Assembly: GCA_039105265.1 (NCBI GenBank)
Contig: JAPFFF010000008.1
Span: forward strand, 3,658,001-3,722,000
DNA length: 64,000 nt
Reading direction: 5' to 3'
Source of the DNA: Tritrichomonas musculus
Lineage: Eukaryota > Parabasalia > Tritrichomonadida > Tritrichomonadidae
In this document: in pieces, positions 31,489 to 41,862 of the stretch
Layout of the letters: each line of letters opens with the position of its first letter
Position numbering within the stretch: the first letter of the stretch is position 1
Notes under the pieces: generated by a model
Told to the model about the DNA's origin: nothing
The model's input: the letters and a program-made list of their open reading frames with translations, nothing else
The model's database searches: none
Position numbers and translations under genes: made by a program

Positions 31489-32604
31489 CTGGGGGTGAAA
31501 AAGTCTTTTCGTCAAAGTAAAAAAATAATGAATAATTAATATTTATTTAAAATAATTTCAGTTATTTAACATATGCACCTCCACTATCAATTAGTAGTCT
31601 TAATCTTACAATCCAATCATCCATTGCTTTTTTATATTAATTTGAAGAAATAGATGCCAGTATTGATTTCACTTCACTTAAAAGCTCGTTTTCGTTCTTA
31701 AAATAAAATCCTTCTAACTTAAAACGCAAGTAGCCAAATAGGAAATAGTCCGATGGTGATATATCCGGCGAATAAGGTGGATGATTCAGCCTTATCATCT
31801 TCAATCTGTCGAACTCTTCATCGACTAAATAGGGTCTTGCATTATCACAATGAAAATATTTTCCTTGAGTTCGATATTTTCTAGCATAATCACCTAAAAC
31901 TTTGGTTTTAAAGAATTCTTTATTGAATTTCTGATTGCATGGCAGCATCGTCACTGATTTAGTACCAGTTCTGGACCAAATAACTGATATCATATATTTT
32001 TTTGCACCAATATTTTGCTTCACATTTACAGGTGCTTCTTTTTCTGGAACAGTCCACATTGATCTTATTGGGTTATTCAAGTACAGCCAAATTTCATCTT
32101 GAGTCATAATACGATTTAATGTTTGTTCAGATGCGCTAGATAAGAAATCCAATAATTGTGTGGCTATTTCAATGCGCTTTGCACGGATTTTATCTGTTAA
32201 AGTGTATGAAATCCATTTGAAATAAATTTTCACCATATGAAGCTCTTCAATCAAGACTCTTTTAACTGTTTTCTTATCAACATTTAATTTCTTGGCTAGC
32301 TTTTTTGTACTTATATATGGGTCTTCTTCTAATAAATTAGAAATCGGATCAACTAAATCATTTTTCAATGGCCTTCAAGAACGTTTTTTGTCGAAAATTG
32401 AAAAAGTGTCATCATCTAAACTTTTTGTTCTGTTTTCAATTTGTCTTAGAGTTATTTGTTCTTTCCCATATGTTTTAGTAATGGACTCATATATTTGTAT
32501 ATTACTTTTATCTTGTAACCAGAGAAACTTGATCACAGACCTGATTTCAATTGGATCTTCAGCCATATAAATAAAAGACGTTAAAATACGTTAATTTGAT
32601 ACAG
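31489..32604 (-). mobile_element. Mariner-type element (boundaries tentative)
   Basis: TACTGGGGGTGAAAAAGTC at 31487 looks like a mariner terminus starting at a TA. On the other side the only candidate is CAGTA at 32602-32606 (TACTG in reverse complement). The 1.1-kb span fits a short mariner, but the TIR match beyond TACTG is poor. Confidence 0.4.
31562..32566 (-). pseudogene. Mariner-family transposase with two in-frame stops
   Basis: One reading frame of 335 codons runs from MAEDPIEIRSVIKFLWLQDK (32566) to a TAA at 31562-31564, broken only by TGA at 32375-32377 (after FDKKRS, before RPLKNDL) and TAA at 31637-31639 (before YKKAMDDWIVRLRLLIDSGG). Catalytic positions are TQDEIW (first Asp), FHCDNARPYLV (second Asp) and YSPDISPSDYFLFG (third Asp), the mariner D-D-D class. 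The spacing between the second and third Asp is 31 residues, three fewer than the usual 34, with the shortening in the variable part before HPPYSPD. The standard code makes both stops real. Confidence 0.85.
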
Positions 32605-32606
32605 TA

Positions 32607-33370
32607 TATATTATTTCTTTTGTAATATATCAAAATCAATATTAAATATTTTTAATCATTGTTTATTTAAAATTATATGTCACATGCATTAAAGCATTAT
32701 TGTAAAAGATACGAGATATGGATATCATATTATAATATTATATTTGAATATAAAAAGAAATGTATGAATAGAAAGAGTTACCATACCTTTCAGAAGTGCG
32801 GGGACTAAAATAACGTATTTTGAAAAAAAATTCTGATATTTTTTTTAAAACTTTTGAATACTTTATTTTAGTATTAAAGGTTTTTAGTCATTGATAATAT
32901 AGCTATATCTAACATTTTTTTTAAAAAAATCATATAGTAAACCACTATTTCCAGCAAAATGATTCATTTTGAAAATAAATAATGATTATTTTTTTATTAT
33001 TTTTCAATTAACTTTAAGTTCGAGTTTTTCAGGTAAAAAAGTGAAAATTTACCCGAGTAAAGAAATGTGAACTAAAAAAAATAAACGTTAGAGTAAAATC
33101 TTTTTCTCGAAAAAAGTTCGAGGAATAATTTCGAGGAAGACCGTTTATTTATCCGAGTTTACCCGGGACTCCCGAAAGGCATACCTGTATATGCTAATAA
33201 AAGTTCTATTGATTACTTTATAACAAAGAAAATCAAAATTTTAATCTAAATATTATATGAATATTTTATAATGTGTAAATAAATACACAATCCAAAGGCA
33301 TAAAAATAAATATGAAACCGTATTACTCAAAATTAATTAACTACCTTTTAACTTTAAAAGTAAACTGATC
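32607..33370. other. AT-rich intergenic, no gene recognised
   Basis: No gene. A slightly GC-richer patch at ~33100-33185 contains GAGTTTACCCGGGACTCCCG. The phrase AAATAACGTATTTT occurs at ~32808 and again at ~33458, so parts may derive from mobile elements that I cannot delimit. Confidence 0.35.
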
Positions 33371-34434
33371 GCCAAAAACTGGTCCTATCAAAATTTTTGA
33401 AAGATTTTGATAAAATTATTTTTTAAATTGAGATATTTATAGATGGGTTCCGGCTTGAAATAACGTATTTTTATCATTTTAAAATAAATTTATCTTATTA
33501 TATTTTCATTTTTTTAAAAAACATATTTAAAGAATAAAATATTTATATATTTCTTTATATTTTAATCAACCATTTATGTAAAAAGAAAGATCAAATGTAT
33601 TTTTCTATTCATCTAAATTTTTAGCATTTTCAGATGATATTTATAATATAAAGTTATATATAAATTTAACAACTTATTTATTTATTAAATTTTCGAAATA
33701 TTGTTTATTAACCGAGATAAATGTATAATATATTAAAAAATGGGAGAAAATTGTTTTTGTTTTTTCTCGTTGAATCTTGGATAGATTTATATGTTTAAGC
33801 ATTTTAAAAGTATTTAATTATTTATTATAATTTAATTAATTTATTTATTCTAAATTATATCGATTTAATTTTAAGATATAAAAATATTTTTTTTTTGGAA
33901 ATAATATTCTCAAAAAGTTAATATTAAAGTTTATTGTATATACGAAAACCTCCAAAAAAAAGAAGATTTCACTTTAAAAACGCATAATAATAAAATATCA
34001 ACACCAATAATTTGTAAATTTCATATTTAATGTAGAAAATTTAAGTAAAATGGACAAAATATAATAATTCATTTTGATATTTTGAAAAAAATACTCAAAA
34101 TCCATTTATTTCCAGACAATTAGAGCAACTATAATATTTTTAATTCGATTTAAATGAGTTTTTTGAAGTTTCAAATAGAATGATAAATAATATTTTTCTC
34201 TCAAAATTTTGAATGATATTCCTTTCAATTTTATTTTTTAAGATTAAAATATGATTATCTTTAAATATAAATAAATATTTAATAATTGTATCGGTAAAAT
34301 TAAAGATAATCTTATATAATTAAACATATCATAATATGATTAAATAAAAAACCTATTAAGTCCCAAAAAGTCCCAGCATATTGAGTCGGGACCCATCTAT
34401 ATTTATTCTGATTTTGATAGGACCAGTTTTTGGC
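33371..34434. mobile_element. Non-autonomous inverted-repeat element (~1.06 kb)
   Basis: A perfect 24-bp inverted repeat starting GCCAAAAACTGGTCCTATCA lies at 33371-33394 and 34411-34434. Inside, ATATTTATAGATGGGTTCCG on the left and CGGGACCCATCTATATTTAT on the right continue the pairing after a gap. The interior is AT-rich without ORFs. No target duplication was recognised. Confidence 0.7.
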
Positions 34435-34728
34435 ATTAACCAAAATTTGAAATAAAAAAAAATAATAATTCAAATTTTTCTATATAAAAATTTTACATTT
34501 GTTTTTTACTAAAAAAGCTTTTTTCATTCTCTACAAAACTTGTTTTGGGCCTAAAAGTTTTTCCCCTTAATTTTGGATACATTTTATATCATTATGGAAA
34601 TGCATTTTGTTGATTCATGTTCTCAATCAAATTAATATTAATTATGTTGATTTTTCTCGTTGAATCCATTTTATATTGTTGTTTTACTTTTTATGAGCTC
34701 TTTTATAGACAGTTTTTTATTTTTTAAT

Positions 34729-35216
34729 TGATGCCGTTTCAATCGATGCTGTTTCAATCGATGCTGTTTCAATCGATGTTGCTTCAATCGATGTTGCTTC
34801 AATCGATGTTGTTTCAATCGATGTTGCTTCAATCGATGTTGTTTCAATCGATGTTGCTTCAATCGATGTTGCTTCAATCGATGTTGCTTCAATCGATGTT
34901 GTTTCAATCGATGTTGCTTCAATCGATGTTGTTTCAATCGATGTTGCTTCAATCGATGTTGCTTCAATCGATGTTGTTTCAATCGATGTTGCTTCAATCG
35001 ATGTTGTTTCAATCGATGTTGTTTCAACTGATGTTGTTTCAATCGATGTTGTTTCAATCGATGTTGTTTCAATCGATGTTGTTTCAATCGATGTTGTTTC
35101 AACTGATGTTGTTTCAATCGATGTTGTTTCAATCGATGTTGTTTCAATCGATGTTGTTTCAATCGATGTTGTTTCAACTGATGTTGTTTCAATCGGTGCC
35201 GTTTCAACTGATGCTT
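34729..35216. repeat. 15-bp minisatellite, ~32 copies
   Basis: Tandem TTTCAATCGATGTTG units with variants GCTT/GTTT and CAATCG/CAACTG. CAACTG variants fall at ~75-bp spacing (35025, 35100, 35175), and the GCTT/GTTT order in the first half repeats a C-C-T-C-T pattern, so a five-unit (75-bp) higher-order repeat is visible. Both strands are open (FQSML and LKQHR repeats) only because the period is a multiple of three; I do not call either a gene. Confidence 0.95.
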
Positions 35217-35230
35217 CTTAATAGTTTTTT

Positions 35231-36283
35231 TTAATTGATGCCATTAGTACTTTCTTCTTTCTCCTCCTCTTCTTCTTCTTCGTATTCTTCTTCTTCCTCT
35301 TCCTCGTATTCTTCATCTTCTTCTTTTTCTTCGTTCTCATTTAAATATTCTATTATCTTACTAATTTCAATTGGAATCTCATTATACTTATTTGGATGCA
35401 AACGATAATCTCTAACTTTTTGTTCTAATTCAATTCCCTTACTTCTCACAATATTCCTCTCAATATTTATTACTTTACTCATTGCCTCAGATATTTTTTT
35501 CCATCTGTGTGGAAATCTTACATTAAGTTTATAAATTTCTATATTTATTTCGGGGGTTATTATCTGTGGTCTTTTATCAGGAGGGACCTGATACTGAGGA
35601 GGAATTTCATGGAAATGCTTTCTTAAAAAGTGAGCTATCGTTTGACCCCCCACGTCAAGACACATTTTGAGCCGATATTTGAAAGAGTTTATCAAAGAGT
35701 TTATGGTTTCATATTCAATTTCATCGTATATTTTCAATAGCAACTTTTTGAGATCTTCTCTATTTTTAGGATGAATTGTTTCATCTTCCAATTAATCCTT
35801 CATGATGGCCCACAAATTCTCAATTGGAGATAAGTCAGGAGAATTTGAGGGCCATCCGTAAATTGTTTTAGCTTTTTTTGAAATATATGATATGCTTCCA
35901 GCAGTTGTATGGCACGCGGCGCCATCCTGCTGGAAAACATATTGCCACTTTTGGTATTTTGTATCACATTCTTCAAATACCTTTACTTCCTTCAACATTT
36001 GAATGTAATTTGATTCTTTCAAGGTCTTATCAAAAAAATATAATTTTGATTTATAGTCGATTCAGATGCACGCCCATATCATTATGCTTAAAGGATATTT
36101 TTTTAAGCATCTTGTTGATTTTGATGACATGTCACTTTTTTTAACCCAACGTTTTTTGTTGTCCGTTTTAAAGGCAAACCTCGACTCATCTGAAAAAGTG
36201 ATCTGACATAAAATATTTGAATAAAAATTTAGCATTAAATATGAGAAATTATAACGAATGAAAATTTGTGCGGATGTCAACAT
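35231..36283 (-). pseudogene. Tc1-type DD34E transposase with unusual C-terminal tail, decayed
   Basis: It reads in one frame from ATG 36283 with the first Asp in ITFSDESRFAFKTDNKKRWV and IMIWACI, then a TGA (36062-36064), then the second Asp in FQQDGAACHTTAG and the Glu in SPDLSPIENLW, 34 residues apart, then a TAA (35792-35794), then a long tail to 35231. The usual Tc1 C-terminus is replaced by ~150 extra residues including a Myb/SANT-like stretch (RFPHRWKKISEAMSKV...) and a Glu-rich end. The N-terminal DNA-binding part is separated by a 2.4-kb element (see 38713-38815). Confidence 0.8.
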
Positions 36284-36338
36284 TTGAACTTTATATAATT
36301 TTTTATATGAAAAACCTTTTTTTTTTGATATCCTAATA

Positions 36339-38710
36339 CCCGTATTTTACACAATCTCAATGAGTTTGCGATAATTCAATACTTTATAAAAAAAATTGAA
36401 TAGTTTTTTTTTTTTTTACATTTTTTTTTTTAATTCAAAAAGTTAAGCGACTATTTTTTTATGTACGTTTACGTTCGTTTATTTTTGAAAAAAGTTAAGT
36501 GAAAACTTTACAGGCTTCAAAATGACAAATAAAATTATATTTAGATATTTTAAGCTGCGCAATTAGAATACAATTCAAATAAACTTTAATCTTTAAGCTT
36601 TTTTAGAGAAAAATAACAAATTGGAAATAATTCGAAAAATTAATATTTTTGGAAATCTTCTCTTGTATTAGTAATTACGGATTTCCCTCTTGAATATATC
36701 TTAATGAGTATATACTTGATTTGTTGATGAAAGTTTCAACTAGTATTAAAGATACATTTTTTTCTCAAAAATTTGAATTCTTTTTTTTTCTGAGTAGGAG
36801 CAAAGAAATCTTATTTTTAGAGCACACTTTTTTTATATACCATATTGCTGACAACAGTATGCCATTTTTTCTATCAGATATCACATTAAAAAAACATTGA
36901 TTTTTTTTATTTTCTAAATTATCACTGATATAATTTTGCAATTGCAAAATTTAACTAGTAAAATTTCTTAATTAGATCACAATGAATAAGAAACAATGAA
37001 TGAAAAAGATCATCATTAATTTTTTTTGTGAAAATAAAAACTTCGTCATTTTTTGTGTTTCTGCTCAAGATATGCAATAATCATAAAATTTATATGCTTT
37101 AATGATATAATTTAAGAAATTTATTTAAATTGGAACGATATTTAATGTAAATTATTTAAATTTAATTTTTTTTGAAAGTAATTGGAATATTGCATTTATA
37201 TAATTATATAACAATTTCTTTTGATTTCAATAATATCAAAATTATTCATTAATTATTATTCAATGATGAAATATTTTAATTTTATGATACATAGAAAAAT
37301 TGAAAGCAAACGTAAACCCTATTAAATCGTTTTCATCTCTTATTCAATTTTTCGAAAAAAAATTGAATATTTTTATTCAATATTTTGAATGATTATTTGT
37401 GGTTTTTATTAAAAAGTAGCTATCGGGGGATGAAAATTATTTTTTTTAAAAATCAAAAGTATTCAATTTATATTAGTAAAAAAAAATTGAATAAAAATGA
37501 AAATTTTTATTAAATCATGCGAATAGTTTAAAATGGAAACCTTAAACCTCCCTGGCTAGCTTAGCTACTACAGATGAATGCATTTGATCTTTTTGTTGCC
37601 TACTCTAATGACAAATATAAAGTTTTGTCTCTGGCTGCTTTTTCTTGAAACAAAAAATAAAAATGGCAAAACCGAATAAAAAAAAAAATTGAAAGAAAAA
37701 AGCAAAATCTTTCAATTTTGAATAAGAGATGAAAAAGATTTAATTGAGTTTATGTATAATCATTCAAATTTAAAATCTCAGCTCTCAAAATTGGTATGAT
37801 AGTTTTTTTTTTTTGAATTGAAAATGTGGCGCTATTTTAACTAATTTCCTTGAAATTTAGCGCCAAATTTTGTTTTTTTTTGATTAAAGTCTATTTCAAC
37901 AATAGCTTATGTCGAGTTTGAAAAGCTAATTTAAAAAAAAATGTTTAAAAAACTTAGAAAAAAAAAAAAAAAATAATCTTTAATCGAAAAGTTTTGTTTA
38001 GGAATTTATTTTTCTTGTGCATATATGTAAATATATTATAAAGAAATTATGCTTGTTCAAAAATCTGAAACTACATAATAGTTATTTTCCAAAAATATTT
38101 TGAAAAATCACCTGAGAAAATAGTAAGTGTTATATAATAGTTTTTTTCAATGTCAAAAACAGTAAGAAATAAAATAAATAAAACAATAAGTAAATAAATA
38201 GATAAAAAAAAAAAAAGAAAATTATATTTGGCTATTTATTCTTGAAAATAACAAAAATAAATTGCGGCTTATAATGGAAGTCTTAGTTGTAGAACAAATT
38301 TTGTCGTAGGTAGTGAAAATTTTGCTAAATAACATGAGAATGTAAAAACGTGATAAAACCTCTCCTCAAATCGGTTAAGCGGGCCGAATGTAAGTGTATA
38401 AAAATAATTTTCGTGTGTGCTGGCTGAACTGAACATGTGAAGGTAGAAATGCGATGATTAAAAGATTTTAAGAATATGTAGAAATTATTTTGTAAAAAGG
38501 CGATTCATCTGTTGCGGAATTAGAAGAATTTGTTTGTAAGAGCATCTTAATTACTCAGAAAAGCGATTTGGTCGAATTCTGATCAGTTTTATATTGATTA
38601 GGACAATAATAAAAATATATAAATAAAGTTCTCAAATATTGAAAGCATTTTTGTAAATGAAATGAAGTATTGAATTATCGCAAACTCATTGAGATTGTGT
38701 AAAATACGGG
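36339..38710. mobile_element. TA-flanked element with perfect 46-bp TIRs
   Basis: Perfect 46-bp inverted repeats at 36339-36384 and 38665-38710 begin CCCGTATTTTACACAATCTC. TA lies at 36337-36338 and 38711-38712, fitting a Tc1/mariner-type duplication. The 2,372-bp interior has no transposase ORF; a nested foldback sits at ~37308-37750. Perfect TIRs suggest a recent insertion. Removing it rejoins a Tc1 transposase frame, which independently confirms the boundaries. Confidence 0.9.
37308..37750. mobile_element. Nested foldback element (~440 bp)
   Basis: The left side, GTAAACCCTATTAAATCG then TTTTCATCTCTTATTCAAT, pairs imperfectly with the right side at ~37712-37750, ATTGAATAAGAGATGAAAAA then GATTTAATTGAGTTTA. 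It carries AAAAAGTAGCTATCGGG at 37414-37430, as in the decayed Tc1 element at 3346-3985, so the two may share a family. It is nested within the TA-flanked element. Confidence 0.5.
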
Positions 38711-38712
38711 TA

Positions 38713-38815
38713 ATTGTATTTTGAGAAAGACTAATGGAAAAATTATTTTTAACTGAAATTGATATTTTTTTGGCCATTTTCCCCGAGCTCGCTAATTCAA
38801 CAATATATTTGTTTA
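38713..38815 (-). pseudogene. N-terminal helix-turn-helix of the split Tc1 transposase
   Basis: On the minus strand this reads NDEINKYIVELASSGKMAKK, then ISLSQNT, a Tc1-type helix-turn-helix. Across the TA target (dropping 36339-38710) the frame continues IRISKKKRFFI before a stop. So the pseudogene at 35231-36283 once extended here. It overlaps the end of the 182-residue gene next to it in another frame. Confidence 0.6.
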
Positions 38816-39361
38816 TTTCGTCATTCGTTTTTTTTTATGCTCGTATTTTCCTTTGTTTTGAATAATTTTTTTAAGGCGAGCAAGACCTATTCCAAACTTT
38901 CTTATAGTTGCATTATATCCATTATTTGAATAAAATGAATAAACCTCTATTTTATTGATTTTCTTTTTTTTTCTAGCATTAGTTTGTTTTTCTAGTATTT
39001 CTTTGGAAATAACAAAAGGAGTATCGCATATTGTGTCGGGAAGTGGCTCAAATGGCAAAGGCAACCTTTGAAATTCACGCTGATCTAATATTTGATGTCG
39101 CGGAGGCGTCATTTGAAAATTTTGATACATATTTGCTGTCTGAATGTTACTGTTATTGCCCGGGGAATAGATAGTTGGACTAAAGGGAAATATAAGTTCG
39201 CGCTGATCTGATATTTGATGTCGTGGAGGCGTCATTTGAAAATTTTGATACATATTTGTTATTTGAATATTATTATTATTGCTTGGAGAATAATCAAAAG
39301 GATCTGAAGGCTTAGGAAATTCATGAAAATCAGTTTGTTGATTAGGATTTTGATGATTCAT
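38813..39361 (-). CDS. 182-residue protein with two repeats and a helix-turn-helix-like end
   Basis: There is no family match. Asn/Pro/Gln-rich, it contains two ~40-residue repeats marked by NMYQNFQMTPPRHQI and DQRE. The C-terminal ~50 residues (VYSFYSNNGYNATIRKFGIG, then LARLKKIIQNKGKY) look like a helix-turn-helix of the kind found in transposases. The frame ends in a run of nine A residues (KKKRMTK); a one-base slip there would join it to the Tc1 helix-turn-helix reading frame at 38713-38815. It may therefore be the N-terminal half of that transposase gene rather than a host gene. Confidence 0.45.
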   Translation of the reverse strand: MNHQNPNQQTDFHEFPKPSDPFDYSPSNNNNIQITNMYQNFQMTPPRHQISDQRELIFPFSPTIYSPGNNSNIQTANMYQNFQMTPPRHQILDQREFQRLPLPFEPLPDTICDTPFVISKEILEKQTNARKKKKINKIEVYSFYSNNGYNATIRKFGIGLARLKKIIQNKGKYEHKKKRMTK

Positions 39362-40037
39362 CTTGCTAAAAATAGAATAAAATAAAATTAATTCAATTTT
39401 ATAGTTTTATTTATAAACATTGAAAAATTGAATACAGTTAAAATTTTTGAAAGGACCAGATTTTGGATAGGAGTTTATATGATTTCCAATATCAATGATA
39501 TCGGCGAAAAGTTGGAATTTACGTAATTGTATACATCAAAATAATAAAATGATGGTGTTAAAAATATTTGTGCTTTCTTGTTTATATGCGAATGCTCATA
39601 ATAATATCGATTTTTGACAAAAAAAAATATTCAGTTTATATTTTTTTTTTATTATAATAAATGTTTCTTTTTTACATTATTTAAATTTATGTCATTTTAC
39701 TCCATTAAAATTTCTGAAATAAAATCTAGGAAAAAAGGGAAAAAATTGTGTGTAAAAACTTTTTCAAAGCGTTTGAGAGAAAATCTCGGAAAAAAGGGGA
39801 AAAAAAAAATCTATCTTGAATTTTATAAAATTCCAATTACGTCCGAAGGGTAACTCTAAAATAAAAAAAAAAAAGAGAAAGTAAAAAATTGAAAATTATT
39901 TTAATAGCTATAAAATGCTAAGATGTTGTCAATTAGATCTAATTTAATTCGATTTAAAATAAACACAAAATTATGAATTAAACGTAAATGTATTAATACA
40001 GAAATTACATTTTAATTCTTTGCTAACATTATAAAAT
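39362..40037. other. Intergenic, no gene recognised
   Basis: AT-rich. A lysine/phenylalanine-rich open frame at 39614-39853 has no recognisable features. An imperfect ~25-bp repeat around AAATCT(A/C)GGAAAAAAGGGRAAAA occurs at ~39722 and ~39780. Confidence 0.4.
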
Positions 40038-41378
40038 CTACTGAGAAGATTCTGCCGGAGGCTGATTCACATATTCACGATATTCATCAACATTTCCATT
40101 ATAATTGCAAAATTGAAATTCGACTTTAACAGTCGGAAAAACCGAAATTTCGCCTTTTACAGGTGTTCCAACATCGAAGAAGTCAAGAACTTTAATTACA
40201 TTTCTTGGAGTTTCTCCAAAAGGCGCAAGAGCCTCAAGGAAAGGATAGAGCGTCCATACTTGAACAGGGAAATCTCTTGCACACCAAAACTTTCCACTGT
40301 AAGTTTTTTCATGAAAATGTGGCTTAATTACATGCTTTTTACTTTTATTTTCATTTTCATCATTGTAATTAAATGACTCAAGATTATTTGGAGGATTGTC
40401 ATCATCATCATTGGATTGATAATTTTCTTCCTTATTTTCAGAGTCTTCTTGATGATTCTTACGATTCTTCTTTTGCTTTTTACTTTTGCTTTTTGGCTTT
40501 TTATCATCTCTCTTGAATTCATGCCCATCTGTATTGTTGAAAATTTCATCTTTTCCAAAATCTTCATAATAGTATTGCATAAATCTGACTTTGATATCAC
40601 TTAACTCGTATTCAGTCGCATGGAACAAGTTATCATGAATAATTGTTTTAGGCTTTTTGTGAAAAACACCACTGTTAACTACACTTCTTTGAATATGGTC
40701 AACAAGTATTGTTCCTTTAAGCAAATCCATTTTCATTAAATTATCAATATCGTTGTCAAAAGTACTTTTTTGCTGAGTATTCTCAGAAGTGTTATTTTCA
40801 TTTTCAGCGATATAATTATTATTATTGTTACTTTCTTCGATGTTTTGATCTTCGTTTGTATTGACCATTTCACGTAATACAGAAATTCGTTCACCAGAAA
40901 CGTTGTCAATTGCAATAAAAGAATCAAGCATATCTTCAGTTGATGCATCAAAGAAAACAGATATTGAGCCCTTTGTAAACCTATATCCTGACCAATTTGC
41001 AAGAGATGTGTCAATCCTTAGCTTGCCCCCAACTTTAGTCATTTTCCATTCATCTTTAGGACAAAATGCAGAAATGAAAGGGACCCATGAGTAAACACGC
41101 CATTTAAAATTCATTTGAAAATCAGGCAAAGTTAAAAAAGTATCCACTAACGACGGAAAGCGTTCTGTTACAGTTTTAACATTAATTTCACGATTTTTAT
41201 AACTGACATATTTGAAAAAATTAATATCACCAGTAAGTTGTGCATAATCGAGTCCAGTGAGTTCATTATCATTTGGATTTGGTCTTCTTGTATCAGCACC
41301 GGAAGCAATCAAATTCTCCGCGTCAACAAAACGTCCTTCTTTAATAGCTTTCCATAATTCTTCTTCTTTTGAAGCCAT
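40038..41378 (-). CDS. ANKRD13-like protein (GPCR-chaperone domain)
   Basis: 446 residues. The N-terminal ~70 residues form about one and a half degenerate ankyrin repeats (EELWKAIKEGRFVDAENLIA, then GLDYAQLTGDINFFKYVSY). The segment from ~90, PDFQMNFKWRVYSWVPFISAF, with KVGGKLRIDTSLANWSGYRFTKG after it, is the characteristic start of the ANKRD13/GPCR-chaperone domain, interrupted by Asn-rich and Lys-rich low-complexity insertions (~190-230 and ~290-345). The C-terminal half retains the FWCARDFPVQVWTLYPFLEA block. In animals, ANKRD13 proteins bind ubiquitylated receptors at endosomes; no ubiquitin-interacting motif is evident here. The start Met is followed by ASKEEELW with stops upstream. 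Confidence 0.82.
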   Translation of the reverse strand: MASKEEELWKAIKEGRFVDAENLIASGADTRRPNPNDNELTGLDYAQLTGDINFFKYVSYKNREINVKTVTERFPSLVDTFLTLPDFQMNFKWRVYSWVPFISAFCPKDEWKMTKVGGKLRIDTSLANWSGYRFTKGSISVFFDASTEDMLDSFIAIDNVSGERISVLREMVNTNEDQNIEESNNNNNYIAENENNTSENTQQKSTFDNDIDNLMKMDLLKGTILVDHIQRSVVNSGVFHKKPKTIIHDNLFHATEYELSDIKVRFMQYYYEDFGKDEIFNNTDGHEFKRDDKKPKSKSKKQKKNRKNHQEDSENKEENYQSNDDDDNPPNNLESFNYNDENENKSKKHVIKPHFHEKTYSGKFWCARDFPVQVWTLYPFLEALAPFGETPRNVIKVLDFFDVGTPVKGEISVFPTVKVEFQFCNYNGNVDEYREYVNQPPAESSQ

Positions 41379-41560
41379 TACATAATTACGATTATTTTTT
41401 ATTTAATTTAATAGGAAAAAGAAAACAATTATATAACGAAATGAATAATATTTTCAATATTATAAACTATTCATAATGCAATATATTATTACATATATTT
41501 TGTTTTTAAAGTTAAGTAATGATTCCTGAATTTAAAAAATAAGATTTTTTTAAATATTAA

Positions 41561-41605
41561 GGTACAAATCCAGTACGTTTAGTAACCGCAATTTTTTTTG
41601 ACATT
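41561..41605 (+). mobile_element. Truncated end of the GGTACAAATCC MITE
   Basis: Forty-five bases are identical to 22378-22422, including the 19-bp TIR and the AGTAACCGCAATTTTTTTTG block, preceded by TTAA (41557-41560). Similarity then stops abruptly, and no second end is present downstream. Confidence 0.9.
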
Positions 41606-41862
41606 ATTATGGGGAAACTAGGATTTGAAACTTTTTGAATATAATTCAAATTTCTATACAAACTTTTTGATACACGATCTGAAAAGATCGATTAATTGTT
41701 CTCTGATAAATATTGTCCGATGAGAATTATTATATAGGTTATAAATATTCTGAAATTTATTATTATCTAAAAATTAATGAATGAAAGTAAAAACAAATAA
41801 TAAAAAATATTGAAATTCGGATCTCGTCCGTGTAATAAAATAAATAGTTTTAATAATAATAG

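Noticed and set aside
34729..35216. Regular short repeats that could suggest a CRISPR array or a repeat-protein gene
   Set aside because: Units are contiguous with no unique spacers, the context is eukaryotic, and the reading frames on both strands are open only because the period is 15 bp. It is a minisatellite.
39614..39853. 79-codon plus-strand frame
   Set aside because: Lys/Phe-rich translation of A- and T-runs with no coding signature.
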